Source: a virus
Length of the DNA: 43,588 nt
Strand: one strand, 5' to 3'
IMG/VR virus record: IMGVR_UViG_3300048592_001331
Coordinates: 1-43,588 of that record
Shown here piece by piece: positions 24,768-31,667 of the stretch (positions are counted from its first letter, which is position 1; every line of letters begins with the position of its first letter). The notes below the pieces were generated by a model. It saw only the letters and a program-made list of their open reading frames with translations, did no database searches and had not been told where the DNA came from. A program made the position numbers and the translations under genes.

Positions 24768-25316
24768 ATGAGCAAACACATAGAACTGGCAAAAAAACTG
24801 AAAGCTCTTGCCGACAGAGGTATTGGCGGAGAAAAACTGAACGCCGAAAAGATGCTTGAAACATTACTTAAAAAACACAATTTGACCATTGATGATATTG
24901 AGGGCGAGAAAACCGATGACTACTTTTTTAAGCTAAATGAAAACGAGCACAGGCTTTGGTATCAAATCGTTAAATCTGTAAACACTGATATAAAATGTTA
25001 CGGTGAATTTCCAAAGAAAGATATTAAGCTATTTGAACTTAAAGGCAATTATTGTATTAAAAGCACACTGTCAGAGTATATAGAAATAGAGGCAAAGCTT
25101 AGTATTTACAAAAGGCTTTATGAGGAAGAGTCTGACATATTTTTTCATGCTTTTTGTACAGCCAATAATTTACTGATAACACCAAAAAAGCAAATAGATA
25201 TTTCAGATTTGGATGATAATGAGTTAAAAACATTATTGCGGGTCCGTCAAATGTCGAGAAATATTAAAAGTGAGCACTACAGAAAGCAACTATTTCAAAA
25301 AGAGGGAAACAGTTAA
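24768..25316 (+). CDS. DUF2786-like protein
   Basis: A 182-residue protein whose first ~45 residues fit DUF2786 (KLKALADRGIGGEKLNAEKM, then LLKKHNLTIDDI). This helical module is common in phage and prophage proteins of unknown function. The remaining ~135 residues contain DEN-rich helices and no metalloprotease motif. It ends in a basic segment. It is separated from the membrane-protein gene by 14 bases. Confidence 0.7.
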   Translation: MSKHIELAKKLKALADRGIGGEKLNAEKMLETLLKKHNLTIDDIEGEKTDDYFFKLNENEHRLWYQIVKSVNTDIKCYGEFPKKDIKLFELKGNYCIKSTLSEYIEIEAKLSIYKRLYEEESDIFFHAFCTANNLLITPKKQIDISDLDDNELKTLLRVRQMSRNIKSEHYRKQLFQKEGNS

Positions 25317-25340
25317 ACCTTTTATCTCAAATAGAAAATC

Positions 25341-25544
25341 ATGAACACCATCGAATCATTAAAAACAACAGCAATACAGCAACCACAACCGGGGTTTTGC
25401 GAAGGGATAAAGGCATTCCAAAGGCGTGATTTGCAAAATGACATTCGCACAAAAGAAATTGAGTTTAGGATGTGCCATAAATTTGACGACCCTGCCCGAT
25501 GGGGAACACTGCAAAAAGAACTGGGCAGTTGTATTGCGCACTAA
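25341..25544 (+). CDS. Hypothetical small protein
   Basis: A 67-residue polar protein (MNTIESLKTTAIQQPQPGFC...). No motif is recognised. It is in line with the early genes and preceded by an A-rich leader. The sequence directly after it turns into a repeat, which may have trimmed the original downstream gene. Confidence 0.45.
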   Translation: MNTIESLKTTAIQQPQPGFCEGIKAFQRRDLQNDIRTKEIEFRMCHKFDDPARWGTLQKELGSCIAH

Positions 25545-25574
25545 TGAAGATGGTAAGGGATGAACTACTATGAA

Positions 25575-25690
25575 TTTTTATTTTGGGCGTGCTCCCGATA
25601 AATCGGGACCGGGCTATTCGTTGCAAGTCCTCATTGCATTGCGGGCTTTCCACTGCTATCCCTCACGCGAAGAAATGCAACTTTTAAGTT
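25575..25690. repeat. Bacteroidota-type interspersed repeat fragment
   Basis: GGGCGTGCTCCCGATAAATCG-type sequence with the palindrome TCCCGAT-AA-ATCGGGA (25593-25608), followed by GGGCTATTCG, GCGGGCTTTCCACTGCTATC and CCTCACG. From memory this resembles a dispersed Bacteroidota intergenic element, which I cannot verify here. An open frame runs through it, but the repeat character argues that the N-terminal part of that frame is not a real protein. Confidence 0.45.
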
Positions 25691-25749
25691 GTAGAAGCGT
25701 GAATTACGAATTAAGATTTATTAAAAACACCAATAAAAAAAGTTTTGGA

Positions 25750-25932
25750 ATGGATTTAACAGCAAACGAAATATTACAGGAAAACAACATTGAATCTATA
25801 AAAATTGGCTATTGTAAATACAATCTAAGATTTAATGGAAAAGAAATTTTAAGACCTGAAAACCCACGCAATTGTTATCAGCTTTTAAAAGATGAATTTG
25901 GTATAGATGAACCGCGTTTTAAAAAATTTTGA
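25750..25932 (+). CDS. Hypothetical small early protein
   Basis: A 60-residue protein from the ATG at 25750. Longer starts would include the upstream repeat element and are rejected. The text (MDLTANEILQENNIESIKIG, then YNLRFNGKEIL) looks like a natural small alpha/beta protein. No family is recognised. It closes the early gene run before a long non-coding region. Confidence 0.5.
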   Translation: MDLTANEILQENNIESIKIGYCKYNLRFNGKEILRPENPRNCYQLLKDEFGIDEPRFKKF

Positions 25933-25953
25933 TATGTGTCTCAATAACACGAA

Positions 25954-26014
25954 GCTATGCATCGTCCGTCAGTTGACGGATGATTGTATAGCGGCTGTTA
26001 TCGGGCTTTTTTTA
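25954..26014 (+). terminator. Large hairpin and T-run at the end of the early operon
   Basis: A 17-bp stem (25954-25970 with 25975-25992; one bulged T, two G-U pairs) with an AGTT tetraloop, followed 13 bases later by seven T residues. It is probably the main terminator of the early transcript or a stable 3' end. Confidence 0.55.
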
Positions 26015-26044
26015 CCATCAGAGCATATAACGATAGTGACCGAT

Positions 26045-26086
26045 CGGTTCGCAGAACCGTAAAAAACCGGCGAAGCGAAGCGAAGA
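26045..26086. other. Small hairpin and GCGAA tandem repeat
   Basis: CGGTTC-GCA-GAACCG forms a 6-bp hairpin at 26045-26059. It is followed by an A-run and a 5-bp tandem repeat (GCGAA three times, about 26071-26085). No coding potential is seen here. Confidence 0.4.
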
Positions 26087-26157
26087 CTCCATATATTTTC
26101 CCCTTTTTACAGATAACATTAATAAAAACCATTTTTACAGAAATCCATTTTTCTGTT

Positions 26158-26165
26158 TACTTTTG
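26158..26165 (+). promoter_or_regulatory. Bacteroidota -7 promoter box
   Basis: TACTTTTG matches TAnnTTTG exactly and lies 5 bases before the first base of the large structured RNA element that starts at 26170. The -33 region is T-rich but has no exact TTTG. Confidence 0.6.
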
Positions 26166-26169
26166 CTAT

Positions 26170-26305
26170 GCACAAACAACATAAACCCGGAACAGGGAGT
26201 TTACTGAACAATTGGGTAGCTACTTGAGCCGCATCAGGTAAACTCCTGTTTTAACTTTCGGGTATAAATTGGTTGTTTGTGCAAGCCTGGCGGCTCATTT
26301 TTTTT
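26170..26305 (+). ncRNA. Candidate pseudoknotted regulatory RNA
   Basis: Three nested helices can form. P1 is GCACAAACAAC with GTTGTTTGTGC (26170-26180 / 26272-26282, 11 bp). P2 is ACCCG with CGGGT (26185-26189 / 26259-26263). P3 is a 13-bp helix with one bulged G (26191-26204 / 26238-26250; AACAGG-G-AGTTTAC with GTAAACTCCTGTT). The 33-nt apical loop contains TGAGCCGC (26225-26232), exactly complementary to GCGGCTCA (26290-26297) just before a run of eight T residues, so the 3' tail can dock into the loop as a pseudoknot. The left arm of P1 recurs as a direct copy at 26309-26319, next to the start of the following gene. Confidence 0.6.
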
Positions 26306-26320
26306 AAAGCACAAACAACC

Positions 26321-26530
26321 ATGGAACAGCACATTGCCATTTACAGCATCGGGAGCCAGAACCTTACACAAACTATTTCGTTGCTTTACGAAGTTTATCT
26401 GAAAACCGGCCAATACCCGGAAAAAATTGTTTCAGGCGATTCTACATACCGGTGGGATAAAACACTTGCACATAAGCTGGCCACCAATGCCATAAACGAG
26501 CAAGAGTACACCCACGCCTGCAAATATTAA
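26321..26530 (+). CDS. Hypothetical protein downstream of the structured RNA
   Basis: A 69-residue protein from the ATG at 26321. An earlier in-frame start would run back into the RNA hairpin and is rejected. Text such as IYSIGSQNLTQTISLLYEVY, then YPEKIVSGDSTYRWDKTL, appears to be a genuine small globular protein, without a recognised family. It lies alone between two non-coding regions. Its start codon follows directly on the third copy of GCACAAACAAC, so the RNA element is probably its leader. Confidence 0.55.
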   Translation: MEQHIAIYSIGSQNLTQTISLLYEVYLKTGQYPEKIVSGDSTYRWDKTLAHKLATNAINEQEYTHACKY

Positions 26531-26687
26531 AATCTCAGGGACTTTATTTTCACCCCCAGGGAAACAACAGCCGTAACTGTTCCCGAAACTATAACTAAAA
26601 AATTAGTTCACACCCCCCGCACCCCCAAATAGCCGGTAACAGAAATTTGTATTACCTGCAACTTCAAGTATGTAGTTCGGAACGTTT

Positions 26688-26724
26688 CCCCTCCTTTTTC
26701 CTGAAGGAGGGGTGGCCGAAGGCC
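26688..26724. repeat. Bacteroidota-type palindromic intergenic repeat
   Basis: CCCCTCCT with AGGAGGGG (8-bp stem, 26688-26695 / 26705-26712), followed by GGCCGAAGGCC and GGGGTGGTTT. This resembles, from memory, a dispersed palindromic unit frequent in Bacteroidota genomes. Confidence 0.55.
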
Positions 26725-26882
26725 GGGGTGGTTTAAAACAATCGTCGAAGACACCATCTACAATACTGCCATTACATACTTCTATCAAAAAGCCGATATA
26801 ATTAGCAAAATGCCACTTTTTAATTTTTTTCGTTTGGCCTGTTTTTGCTTCCCCCTCTCCCCCTTTCTTTTTTTATAAAAAA

Positions 26883-27210
26883 TTTGTAATTTAGAAATAA
26901 TCAGTTATAAAAGTCTAAGGATTAGATTTTTACAGAATTACAAATTTATTGCAAATTTTAAGCGATTTTGTAATTTTCAAAATTTGTAATTTTTACCTGA
27001 ACACTGAAAAAGGCATAATTTCAAAAATTACAAAATTTTGTAATGATTTGCAATTTTTGAAATAATTGTATATCAGTATATTATAAATCTATTACAAATT
27101 TAGAAACAGGTTGAAATTGAATTTGCAATTTTGTAATTGATTGTAAATTAATTACTTAACATAGTTATTATGATGAAAATTACAAATTTTGCCAAAAATC
27201 GTTGCAATTT
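26883..27210. repeat. Iteron-like array of TTTGTAAT / ATTACAAA sites
   Basis: The exact 8-mer TTTGTAAT occurs at 26883, 26967, 26983, 27037 and 27130. Its inverse ATTACAAA occurs at 26937, 27027, 27091 and 27179. The one-base variants TTTGCAAT/ATTGCAAA occur at 26948, 27047 and 27122, and GTTGCAAT near 27201. Two sites fuse into the perfect 18-bp palindrome ATTACAAAATTTTGTAAT (27027-27044). There is no open reading frame. It could be an origin of replication, a partition centre or a multi-site operator at the early/late boundary. Confidence 0.65.
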
Positions 27211-27440
27211 TAAAGGGGGTTGCGGAAAAATGGCCGAAGTGTATAAAAATACATTTTGCAAAAATAATATCATATAAACTGACATTTTGACAAATAGCAT
27301 TGTTAACAACTTTATGATAGCATTAACCCTTTAATAAAGCATTTTGCTATTTTTAACCTCATTACCTGGTGCAGCGGTTTGTGATAAAACATGCTGATGA
27401 GAATTGTATTCAACTTACCAGCCCCTAAACACAAAAAACG

Positions 27441-27989
27441 ATGACACAACCGGCCAAAAACCAATTGTATTTAAAGGTACATCCCTACCTGTGGGAGTTT
27501 TACAGGGGTTATTACGGCAGCGAGATAATCGATGTAAAAGATAATCCTCTTTTATCGCTGCGCATTAAATCGATTCTGCAAACAAGGGCCGAAAGTCATT
27601 ACCGCCGTAAATGGTCCGATTTCAGGATAATAGTATTAAACCTTCCGTACTTTCAGGTTGGAAACAAACGGATTAATGTTGCCTGCAGAAAACATTTAGA
27701 CGATCACAGGCAATTTTTGATCAGCCAGGAGCTCTATCAGGATTTTAAAAACATGTTTTTAAACTTTGTTTTGGGTTACGTAAAAAATGGAGGATTACAG
27801 GCAGATGCCATAAGGGATTTCTGTGATTTTTACAATTTTGAAATGAACCAGGTGAAAACCGAAAGCCTGAAAAAAATGTGGGACCGCAGCGCCCTTAAGC
27901 AAAAATGGAATATCGAAAGGGGAGTGTTAAAAGATGTTAAATTAAGGCCTTTGAAAATTACGGGCGTGTCCCCAAGTGTAGTGCAGTAA
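27441..27989 (+). CDS. Hypothetical protein at the head of the late operon
   Basis: A 182-residue basic protein rich in Lys, Arg, Tyr and Phe (NQLYLKVHPYLWEFYRGYYG, then LQTRAESHYRRKWSDFRIIV, ending WNIERGVLKDVKLRPLKI). The spacing of basic residues suggests nucleic-acid binding, possibly a late-gene regulator or a homologue of a small replication protein. No domain is recognised. It is directly downstream of the site array, which makes it a candidate binder of those sites (inference). Confidence 0.6.
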   Translation: MTQPAKNQLYLKVHPYLWEFYRGYYGSEIIDVKDNPLLSLRIKSILQTRAESHYRRKWSDFRIIVLNLPYFQVGNKRINVACRKHLDDHRQFLISQELYQDFKNMFLNFVLGYVKNGGLQADAIRDFCDFYNFEMNQVKTESLKKMWDRSALKQKWNIERGVLKDVKLRPLKITGVSPSVVQ

Positions 27990-28013
27990 AAAACCATCAA
28001 AAAACGGAAAAAA

Positions 28014-28460
28014 ATGAACGACCAGGGAATTAACAAAATTTACTCTATTAAAAAAAGCAGCTGTAATTACGGGTTAATACCACTCCCGGGAACGGTTGTA
28101 AATTTGGCAACCTACCTTACGGGGAGTTTAAGCGAACTTGAATTTGAAGTTGACAGTTTTACGAAAAGCGAAACAACAGAAAACTCAGATTCTGGGTTAC
28201 TTTACAACAGTAATGCAGGCTTTACCGTAAGCGGAATTACACCGGCAATTGATGCAGTTTTAAAAACGTTGGCCGGCGAACCCCATTTATTTGTTTTTGC
28301 CGATAATGAAGGACAGCATTTTTTAATGGGAACAAACAATTTTAAACCCATGTTTACTTATCAGCAGTTAAATAATAATCCACCAAATACAGCCAAAAAT
28401 TACAAAGTATCAATTTCGTTAAAATCTACACATGGTTTTATTTTCTGCACTATTATATAG
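28014..28460 (+). CDS. Phage structural protein candidate
   Basis: A 148-residue soluble protein (SKSSCNYGLIPLPGTVVNLA, GFTVSGITPAIDAVLKTLAG, FADNEGQHFLMGTNN). The pattern is mostly beta, like small virion or tail-tube proteins of Bacteroidota phages. The protein encoded at 31041 is similar in character. It lies just before the capsid protease gene. No catalytic motif is present. The assignment is by context. Confidence 0.5.
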   Translation: MNDQGINKIYSIKKSSCNYGLIPLPGTVVNLATYLTGSLSELEFEVDSFTKSETTENSDSGLLYNSNAGFTVSGITPAIDAVLKTLAGEPHLFVFADNEGQHFLMGTNNFKPMFTYQQLNNNPPNTAKNYKVSISLKSTHGFIFCTII

Positions 28461-28467
28461 TTAACTG

Positions 28468-28517
28468 TACTTTTGAGCCAGTAAAATCTGCTGTAATGTT
28501 GATGAAAAACAGCAGAT
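28468..28517 (+). promoter_or_regulatory. Promoter box and start-codon hairpin of the capsid operon
   Basis: TACTTTTG (28468-28475) matches the TAnnTTTG box. The leader then forms ATCTGCTGT/ACAGCAGAT (28486-28494 with 28509-28517), a perfect 9-bp stem that ends on the base before the ATG of the protease gene. Such a stem would limit ribosome access and could regulate the protease/scaffold level. Confidence 0.55.
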
Positions 28518-29936
28518 ATGAATTCTTCATATATAATATCGGCAGTACTTAGCGGTAAATGGGCAATAGATCCGGATTTTGCATTTTCGCAGGGCCCGCT
28601 TATTGCCAGCCTTCTTAACCAGCAAATTAATTTCGAAAAACGCGAGCCAGATAAAATGATGGCTTTCGCTGTTTCGCCCGATGCTGCAGCAAGGGGTGTA
28701 AGATATTCGTATTGGGATGGATTCGAAAGGGCCCCATCTGGTTCAATAGCAGTTGTAAACCTTAAAGGAGTTTTACTTAAAAACGATCAGTATTGTGGAC
28801 CGGCAGGTATGGCAACCATTGGCGAAGTAATAAAAACAGCTGATGCTCATGAGAATATTGCAGGAATAGTGTTACACATAGATTCTCCCGGAGGAACCGT
28901 TGACGGAACAGAAGCTTTGGGAAACATTATTACCGCAACCAAAAAGCCTGTTGTTGCATTTGTTGACGGGCTGATGGCCAGCGCAGCATTATGGATCGGA
29001 TCGGGTGCCGATGAAATTATTGCATCGACAGATACCGATGAAATAGGAAGTTGCGGCGTGCAATGTTCGTTTGTAGATGTTCAGCCATACTGGGAAAAAA
29101 TGGGAATAGTTTTCAGGACTATTAAGGCCAGTACTTCGCCAGATAAAAACACATTGAGCGAAGGAATCCGCAAAGGTGAAAAAGAAGCCGTCGACCAGTT
29201 TATAAAAGATATTCTCGATAAGCTCGACGAGAAATTTATGAGTATTGTACGAACAAACCTCCCCGAAATAAAAGACGAGCACTTAACAGGTAAAATGTTT
29301 TTTGCCCGCGACCTGATGGGAATTGTAGTAAATTCAATTGGTACGCTTGGCGATGCTATAAACAGGGCAGCTGAACTGGCAAAAGAAAACAGCAGCAACA
29401 CCGGTACTCAGAACCAGGCAAGTCAGCAAATGGAAAAGGTTGTTGAAGAGATTGAAGAAACCACTGCCACCGAAACGCAAACCCCGACCCCGATAGTAGT
29501 CGGGACAGGGGCCAATGATAAACACAGAAGTATTATTAATATGAAACAGTACAAGCATGTAAATGCCGTTTTGGGTGTTGAATCACTCGAATCGGTTGAC
29601 GATGTTGTGAGCTTAAACGACGAACAGTTGGAAGCTCTCGACACTAAGCTTGGAGCGGACAACTCTGCGGAGATCCAATCCAGGCTGGATGCAGCCAATG
29701 AAACCATTGGTGCGCATGAAACTACAATTTCGGGCCATGTTGCAACCATTGCAGCAAGGGATGCCGAAATCGCCCGCCTCAAAGGCAAAGCCGTTGAGGA
29801 AAACACCGCCAAACCTGTTGGCGGCGATGATACCGACCTTGGTGGCAAGAAAACCAAAACCGTTGTAAAAGACGAAATGAATTTTGCCGAACAGGTTAAT
29901 GCAGTTGCAGATGAATATTTAGCTAAACACCAGTAG
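28518..29936 (+). CDS. S49 capsid maturation protease fused to scaffold
   Basis: A 472-residue protein. Residues ~70-285 are an SppA/lambda gpC-like S49 peptidase: IAGIVLHIDSPGGTVDGTEA, then the nucleophile Ser155 in DGLMASAALWIGSGADEI, EIGSCGVQCSFVD, and lysines 203 and 210 as candidate general base. Residues ~285-340 form a Q/T/E-rich linker. Residues ~342-472 are a helical, coiled-coil scaffold (QSRLDAANETIGAHETTISG, then IAARDAEIARLKGK). An in-frame ATG at 29541 (residue 342) could produce the scaffold alone, as Nu3 within lambda C. The gene directly precedes the major capsid gene. Confidence 0.85.
   Translation: MNSSYIISAVLSGKWAIDPDFAFSQGPLIASLLNQQINFEKREPDKMMAFAVSPDAAARGVRYSYWDGFERAPSGSIAVVNLKGVLLKNDQYCGPAGMATIGEVIKTADAHENIAGIVLHIDSPGGTVDGTEALGNIITATKKPVVAFVDGLMASAALWIGSGADEIIASTDTDEIGSCGVQCSFVDVQPYWEKMGIVFRTIKASTSPDKNTLSEGIRKGEKEAVDQFIKDILDKLDEKFMSIVRTNLPEIKDEHLTGKMFFARDLMGIVVNSIGTLGDAINRAAELAKENSSNTGTQNQASQQMEKVVEEIEETTATETQTPTPIVVGTGANDKHRSIINMKQYKHVNAVLGVESLESVDDVVSLNDEQLEALDTKLGADNSAEIQSRLDAANETIGAHETTISGHVATIAARDAEIARLKGKAVEENTAKPVGGDDTDLGGKKTKTVVKDEMNFAEQVNAVADEYLAKHQ
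29541..29936 (+). CDS. Possible nested scaffold protein
   Basis: An in-frame internal start within the protease gene, preceded by an AT-rich sequence (TATTATTAAT) like other starts in this genome. It would give a 131-residue acidic coiled-coil scaffold. The upstream linker contains an imperfect palindrome (CCCGATAGTAGTCGGG, 29490-29505). Nested scaffolds are known in lambda-like phages; here the internal start is inferred. Confidence 0.35.
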   Translation: MKQYKHVNAVLGVESLESVDDVVSLNDEQLEALDTKLGADNSAEIQSRLDAANETIGAHETTISGHVATIAARDAEIARLKGKAVEENTAKPVGGDDTDLGGKKTKTVVKDEMNFAEQVNAVADEYLAKHQ

Positions 29937-29939
29937 AAA

Positions 29940-31016
29940 ATGGGAAATTTAGTAAACGTTGAATCGTTAAACAGGGAACTGGTAAACTACCAGAAGGACA
30001 TGATCATGCTTCCGTACGCTCAGTTAATACCTGTATTGGCTGATTTAAAAATTAGCATGTTGGGCAACGTAGTCGGTAAAGACGTTGTAATTGTAAAAGA
30101 ACGCGCCAGTAAGGTTGCCGCTCCATATACACCGGGGCAGGCAGCTGCTTATAAAAATGAGCTTTCGCGTATGTACGAACGCAAGCTGGAACCTGAGCTT
30201 TGTTATGCCGCCGTTAAGGATAACATTCTTAACTACCGCAAAAAACATGTATTGTTTGATGCCGCCAAAAATAAAGTTGACAACAAAGAAAAATCGCACC
30301 CGCTTGAACGGGAAATTATTGCCGATTCAGTAATTACCACCGGTGAAGACATTATTGATTCGCTTTATTTTGCTGAACGCGATGCCGATGACCCATCACC
30401 AATGGGAATGGTTGACGGGATTTACACTCTTCAGGACAAACTTGTAACAGCAGGTGCCATTTCTGAAGCAGCAGGTAACCTGGTTGCATGCGGTTCGCTG
30501 GCAGCTCCGGCCAGTGGCAGCGATATTACTGCTTACCTCAGTTTACGCGACTGGTTGAGGGCTGTGGATCCGAAAATCAGGAGTAAGGCAATTATCCTGC
30601 AGATTTCGAACCCAACACTTACCAACGTAAAAGATGCTTTGGAAAACAAAAGGTCGTCGCACAGCGACACAACTTTTGATACACTGCTTGCACAATTGCG
30701 CGGAGATTGCAATCTGCCAAACCTGATGATCAGCTCGCACTATTGTTTGGGAACCGGAACCAGGTTAACTTTAACCACCCCGGGTAACTTTGATATTGGT
30801 TTCAATACGCTGAGCGATATTGAATTCATGAAAATACGTGCACCATGGGAAGACCCGAACATGATCCAGTTCTGGATCCAGTGGGAAATGGCAATGCGTA
30901 TCCAGGGATTTCATAAACGAAACCTGATGATATCTGACGGGACAACTGTTTCGAACGAATTAAGTGGTGATTACGATGCCGGTTCAGGCTCGGGTTCTGG
31001 TGTAATTTCGGTTTAA
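29940..31016 (+). CDS. Major capsid protein
   Basis: A 358-residue protein starting 3 bases after the protease/scaffold stop. It has no membrane segment. Its size, the regular mix of helix and strand (QDKLVTAGAISEAAGNLVAC, LRDWLRAVDPKIRSKAIILQ, then FDIGFNTLSDIEFMKIRAPW) and its place right after an S49 protease-scaffold identify it as the HK97-fold major capsid protein of this phage group. The C-terminus ends in a flexible Gly/Ser tail (GSGSGSGVISV). The context is strong; the fold is not proven from motifs. Confidence 0.8.
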   Translation: MGNLVNVESLNRELVNYQKDMIMLPYAQLIPVLADLKISMLGNVVGKDVVIVKERASKVAAPYTPGQAAAYKNELSRMYERKLEPELCYAAVKDNILNYRKKHVLFDAAKNKVDNKEKSHPLEREIIADSVITTGEDIIDSLYFAERDADDPSPMGMVDGIYTLQDKLVTAGAISEAAGNLVACGSLAAPASGSDITAYLSLRDWLRAVDPKIRSKAIILQISNPTLTNVKDALENKRSSHSDTTFDTLLAQLRGDCNLPNLMISSHYCLGTGTRLTLTTPGNFDIGFNTLSDIEFMKIRAPWEDPNMIQFWIQWEMAMRIQGFHKRNLMISDGTTVSNELSGDYDAGSGSGSGVISV

Positions 31017-31026
31017 CCTAAAAAAA

Positions 31027-31036
31027 GGAGGAGCTG
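31027..31036 (+). promoter_or_regulatory. Unusually strong Shine-Dalgarno sequence
   Basis: AGGAGGAGCT ends 4 bases before the ATG region of the gene at 31041. Almost all other genes here have A/T-rich leaders without AGGAGG, so this suggests a need for high expression of the next structural gene. Confidence 0.6.
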
Positions 31037-31040
31037 AATT

Positions 31041-31598
31041 ATGACACTTAACAGAGGAGCACTTGCATACCAGGAGGGCGTTTGCGGAGCAGGCGGCGTA
31101 CAGCCAATTGGTTATTATGGTTTTATTGAAGATGTTGAAACTTTTCCGGTTCCGCCAACCGTTGAAGCTGCTGCCGATTATGCAGCGCTGGCAACAATTG
31201 CCACACCAATTGTAATGAAAGCTGGTAAAACCATGTATGCCATGGCCGGTGAGCTGGAAACTGCCGGATTGGATGGCGAATCGATTGGCGAACGCGGCTC
31301 GATGTCGAAATCGATTAAAGCAACCTGGTATTTGCCCAGCACCGAACCTGCCAACCTTGGCGCATCTAAATACTTTAACAACCGCCGTATGTTCTTTATT
31401 GTAAAAGAACAAAACGGGCAGTACAGGGTAGTAGGATCGAACCGGTTTCCGGCATCGGTGAAAAGTAAGGACACCACAGGTATGAAAGTAGCAGACCGCA
31501 GGGGAGTAACCCTTGAGATTGAAACTTACGACTGCGGACCAGCACCGGTGTACACGGCAGCAATTCCGGTTGACAGCGCACAGGATCTTGGAGTATAA
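31041..31598 (+). CDS. Probable minor head or tail-tube structural protein
   Basis: A 185-residue protein following the major capsid gene after 24 bases with a strong ribosome-binding site, which implies a protein needed in many copies. The sequence (GVQPIGYYGFIEDVETFPVP, MAGELETAGLDGESIGERGS, then TLEIETYDCGPAPVY) is beta-rich and without catalytic motifs. A tail-tube, decoration or head-completion role is likely from position. A terminator follows directly. Confidence 0.55.
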   Translation: MTLNRGALAYQEGVCGAGGVQPIGYYGFIEDVETFPVPPTVEAAADYAALATIATPIVMKAGKTMYAMAGELETAGLDGESIGERGSMSKSIKATWYLPSTEPANLGASKYFNNRRMFFIVKEQNGQYRVVGSNRFPASVKSKDTTGMKVADRRGVTLEIETYDCGPAPVYTAAIPVDSAQDLGV

Positions 31599-31619
31599 CC
31601 TGAAAATTTTAAAATATAA

Positions 31620-31650
31620 TCCTCCTTCAGAACGAAGGGGGATTTTTTTT
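31620..31650 (+). terminator. Terminator between capsid genes and the glycosylation island
   Basis: A 9-bp stem (TCCTCCTTC/GAAGGGGGA, one G-U pair), 5-nt loop and eight T residues. It isolates the three enzyme genes that follow from the capsid transcript, at least in part. Confidence 0.8.
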
Positions 31651-31667
31651 CACTAAACGAAAAAATT

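Larger units (their letters stand above)
26531..27440. other. 910-bp AT-rich non-coding region
   Basis: No plausible gene is visible on either strand. Besides the palindromic repeat near 26.7 kb and the site array at 26.88-27.21 kb, it holds pyrimidine-rich tracts (26845-26875) and a further AT-rich stretch before the first late gene at 27441. It marks the change from early to head genes. Confidence 0.6.

Noticed and set aside
25570-25749. N-terminal extension of the gene at 25750
   Set aside because: The extension is made of a dispersed-repeat sequence with a palindrome and reads like translated repeat, so the downstream ATG was used.
26231-26282. Hammerhead ribozyme suggested by CTGATG on the minus strand
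   Set aside because: The conserved CUGAUGA and GAAA core is not present in the required arrangement.
26170-26320. Type III toxin-antitoxin RNA (ToxI-like)
   Set aside because: Only a single structured unit and no ToxN-sized downstream gene (69 residues instead of about 170).
26883-27210. CRISPR array
   Set aside because: The repeated units are 8 bp, occur in both orientations and have irregular spacing; no cas genes are present.
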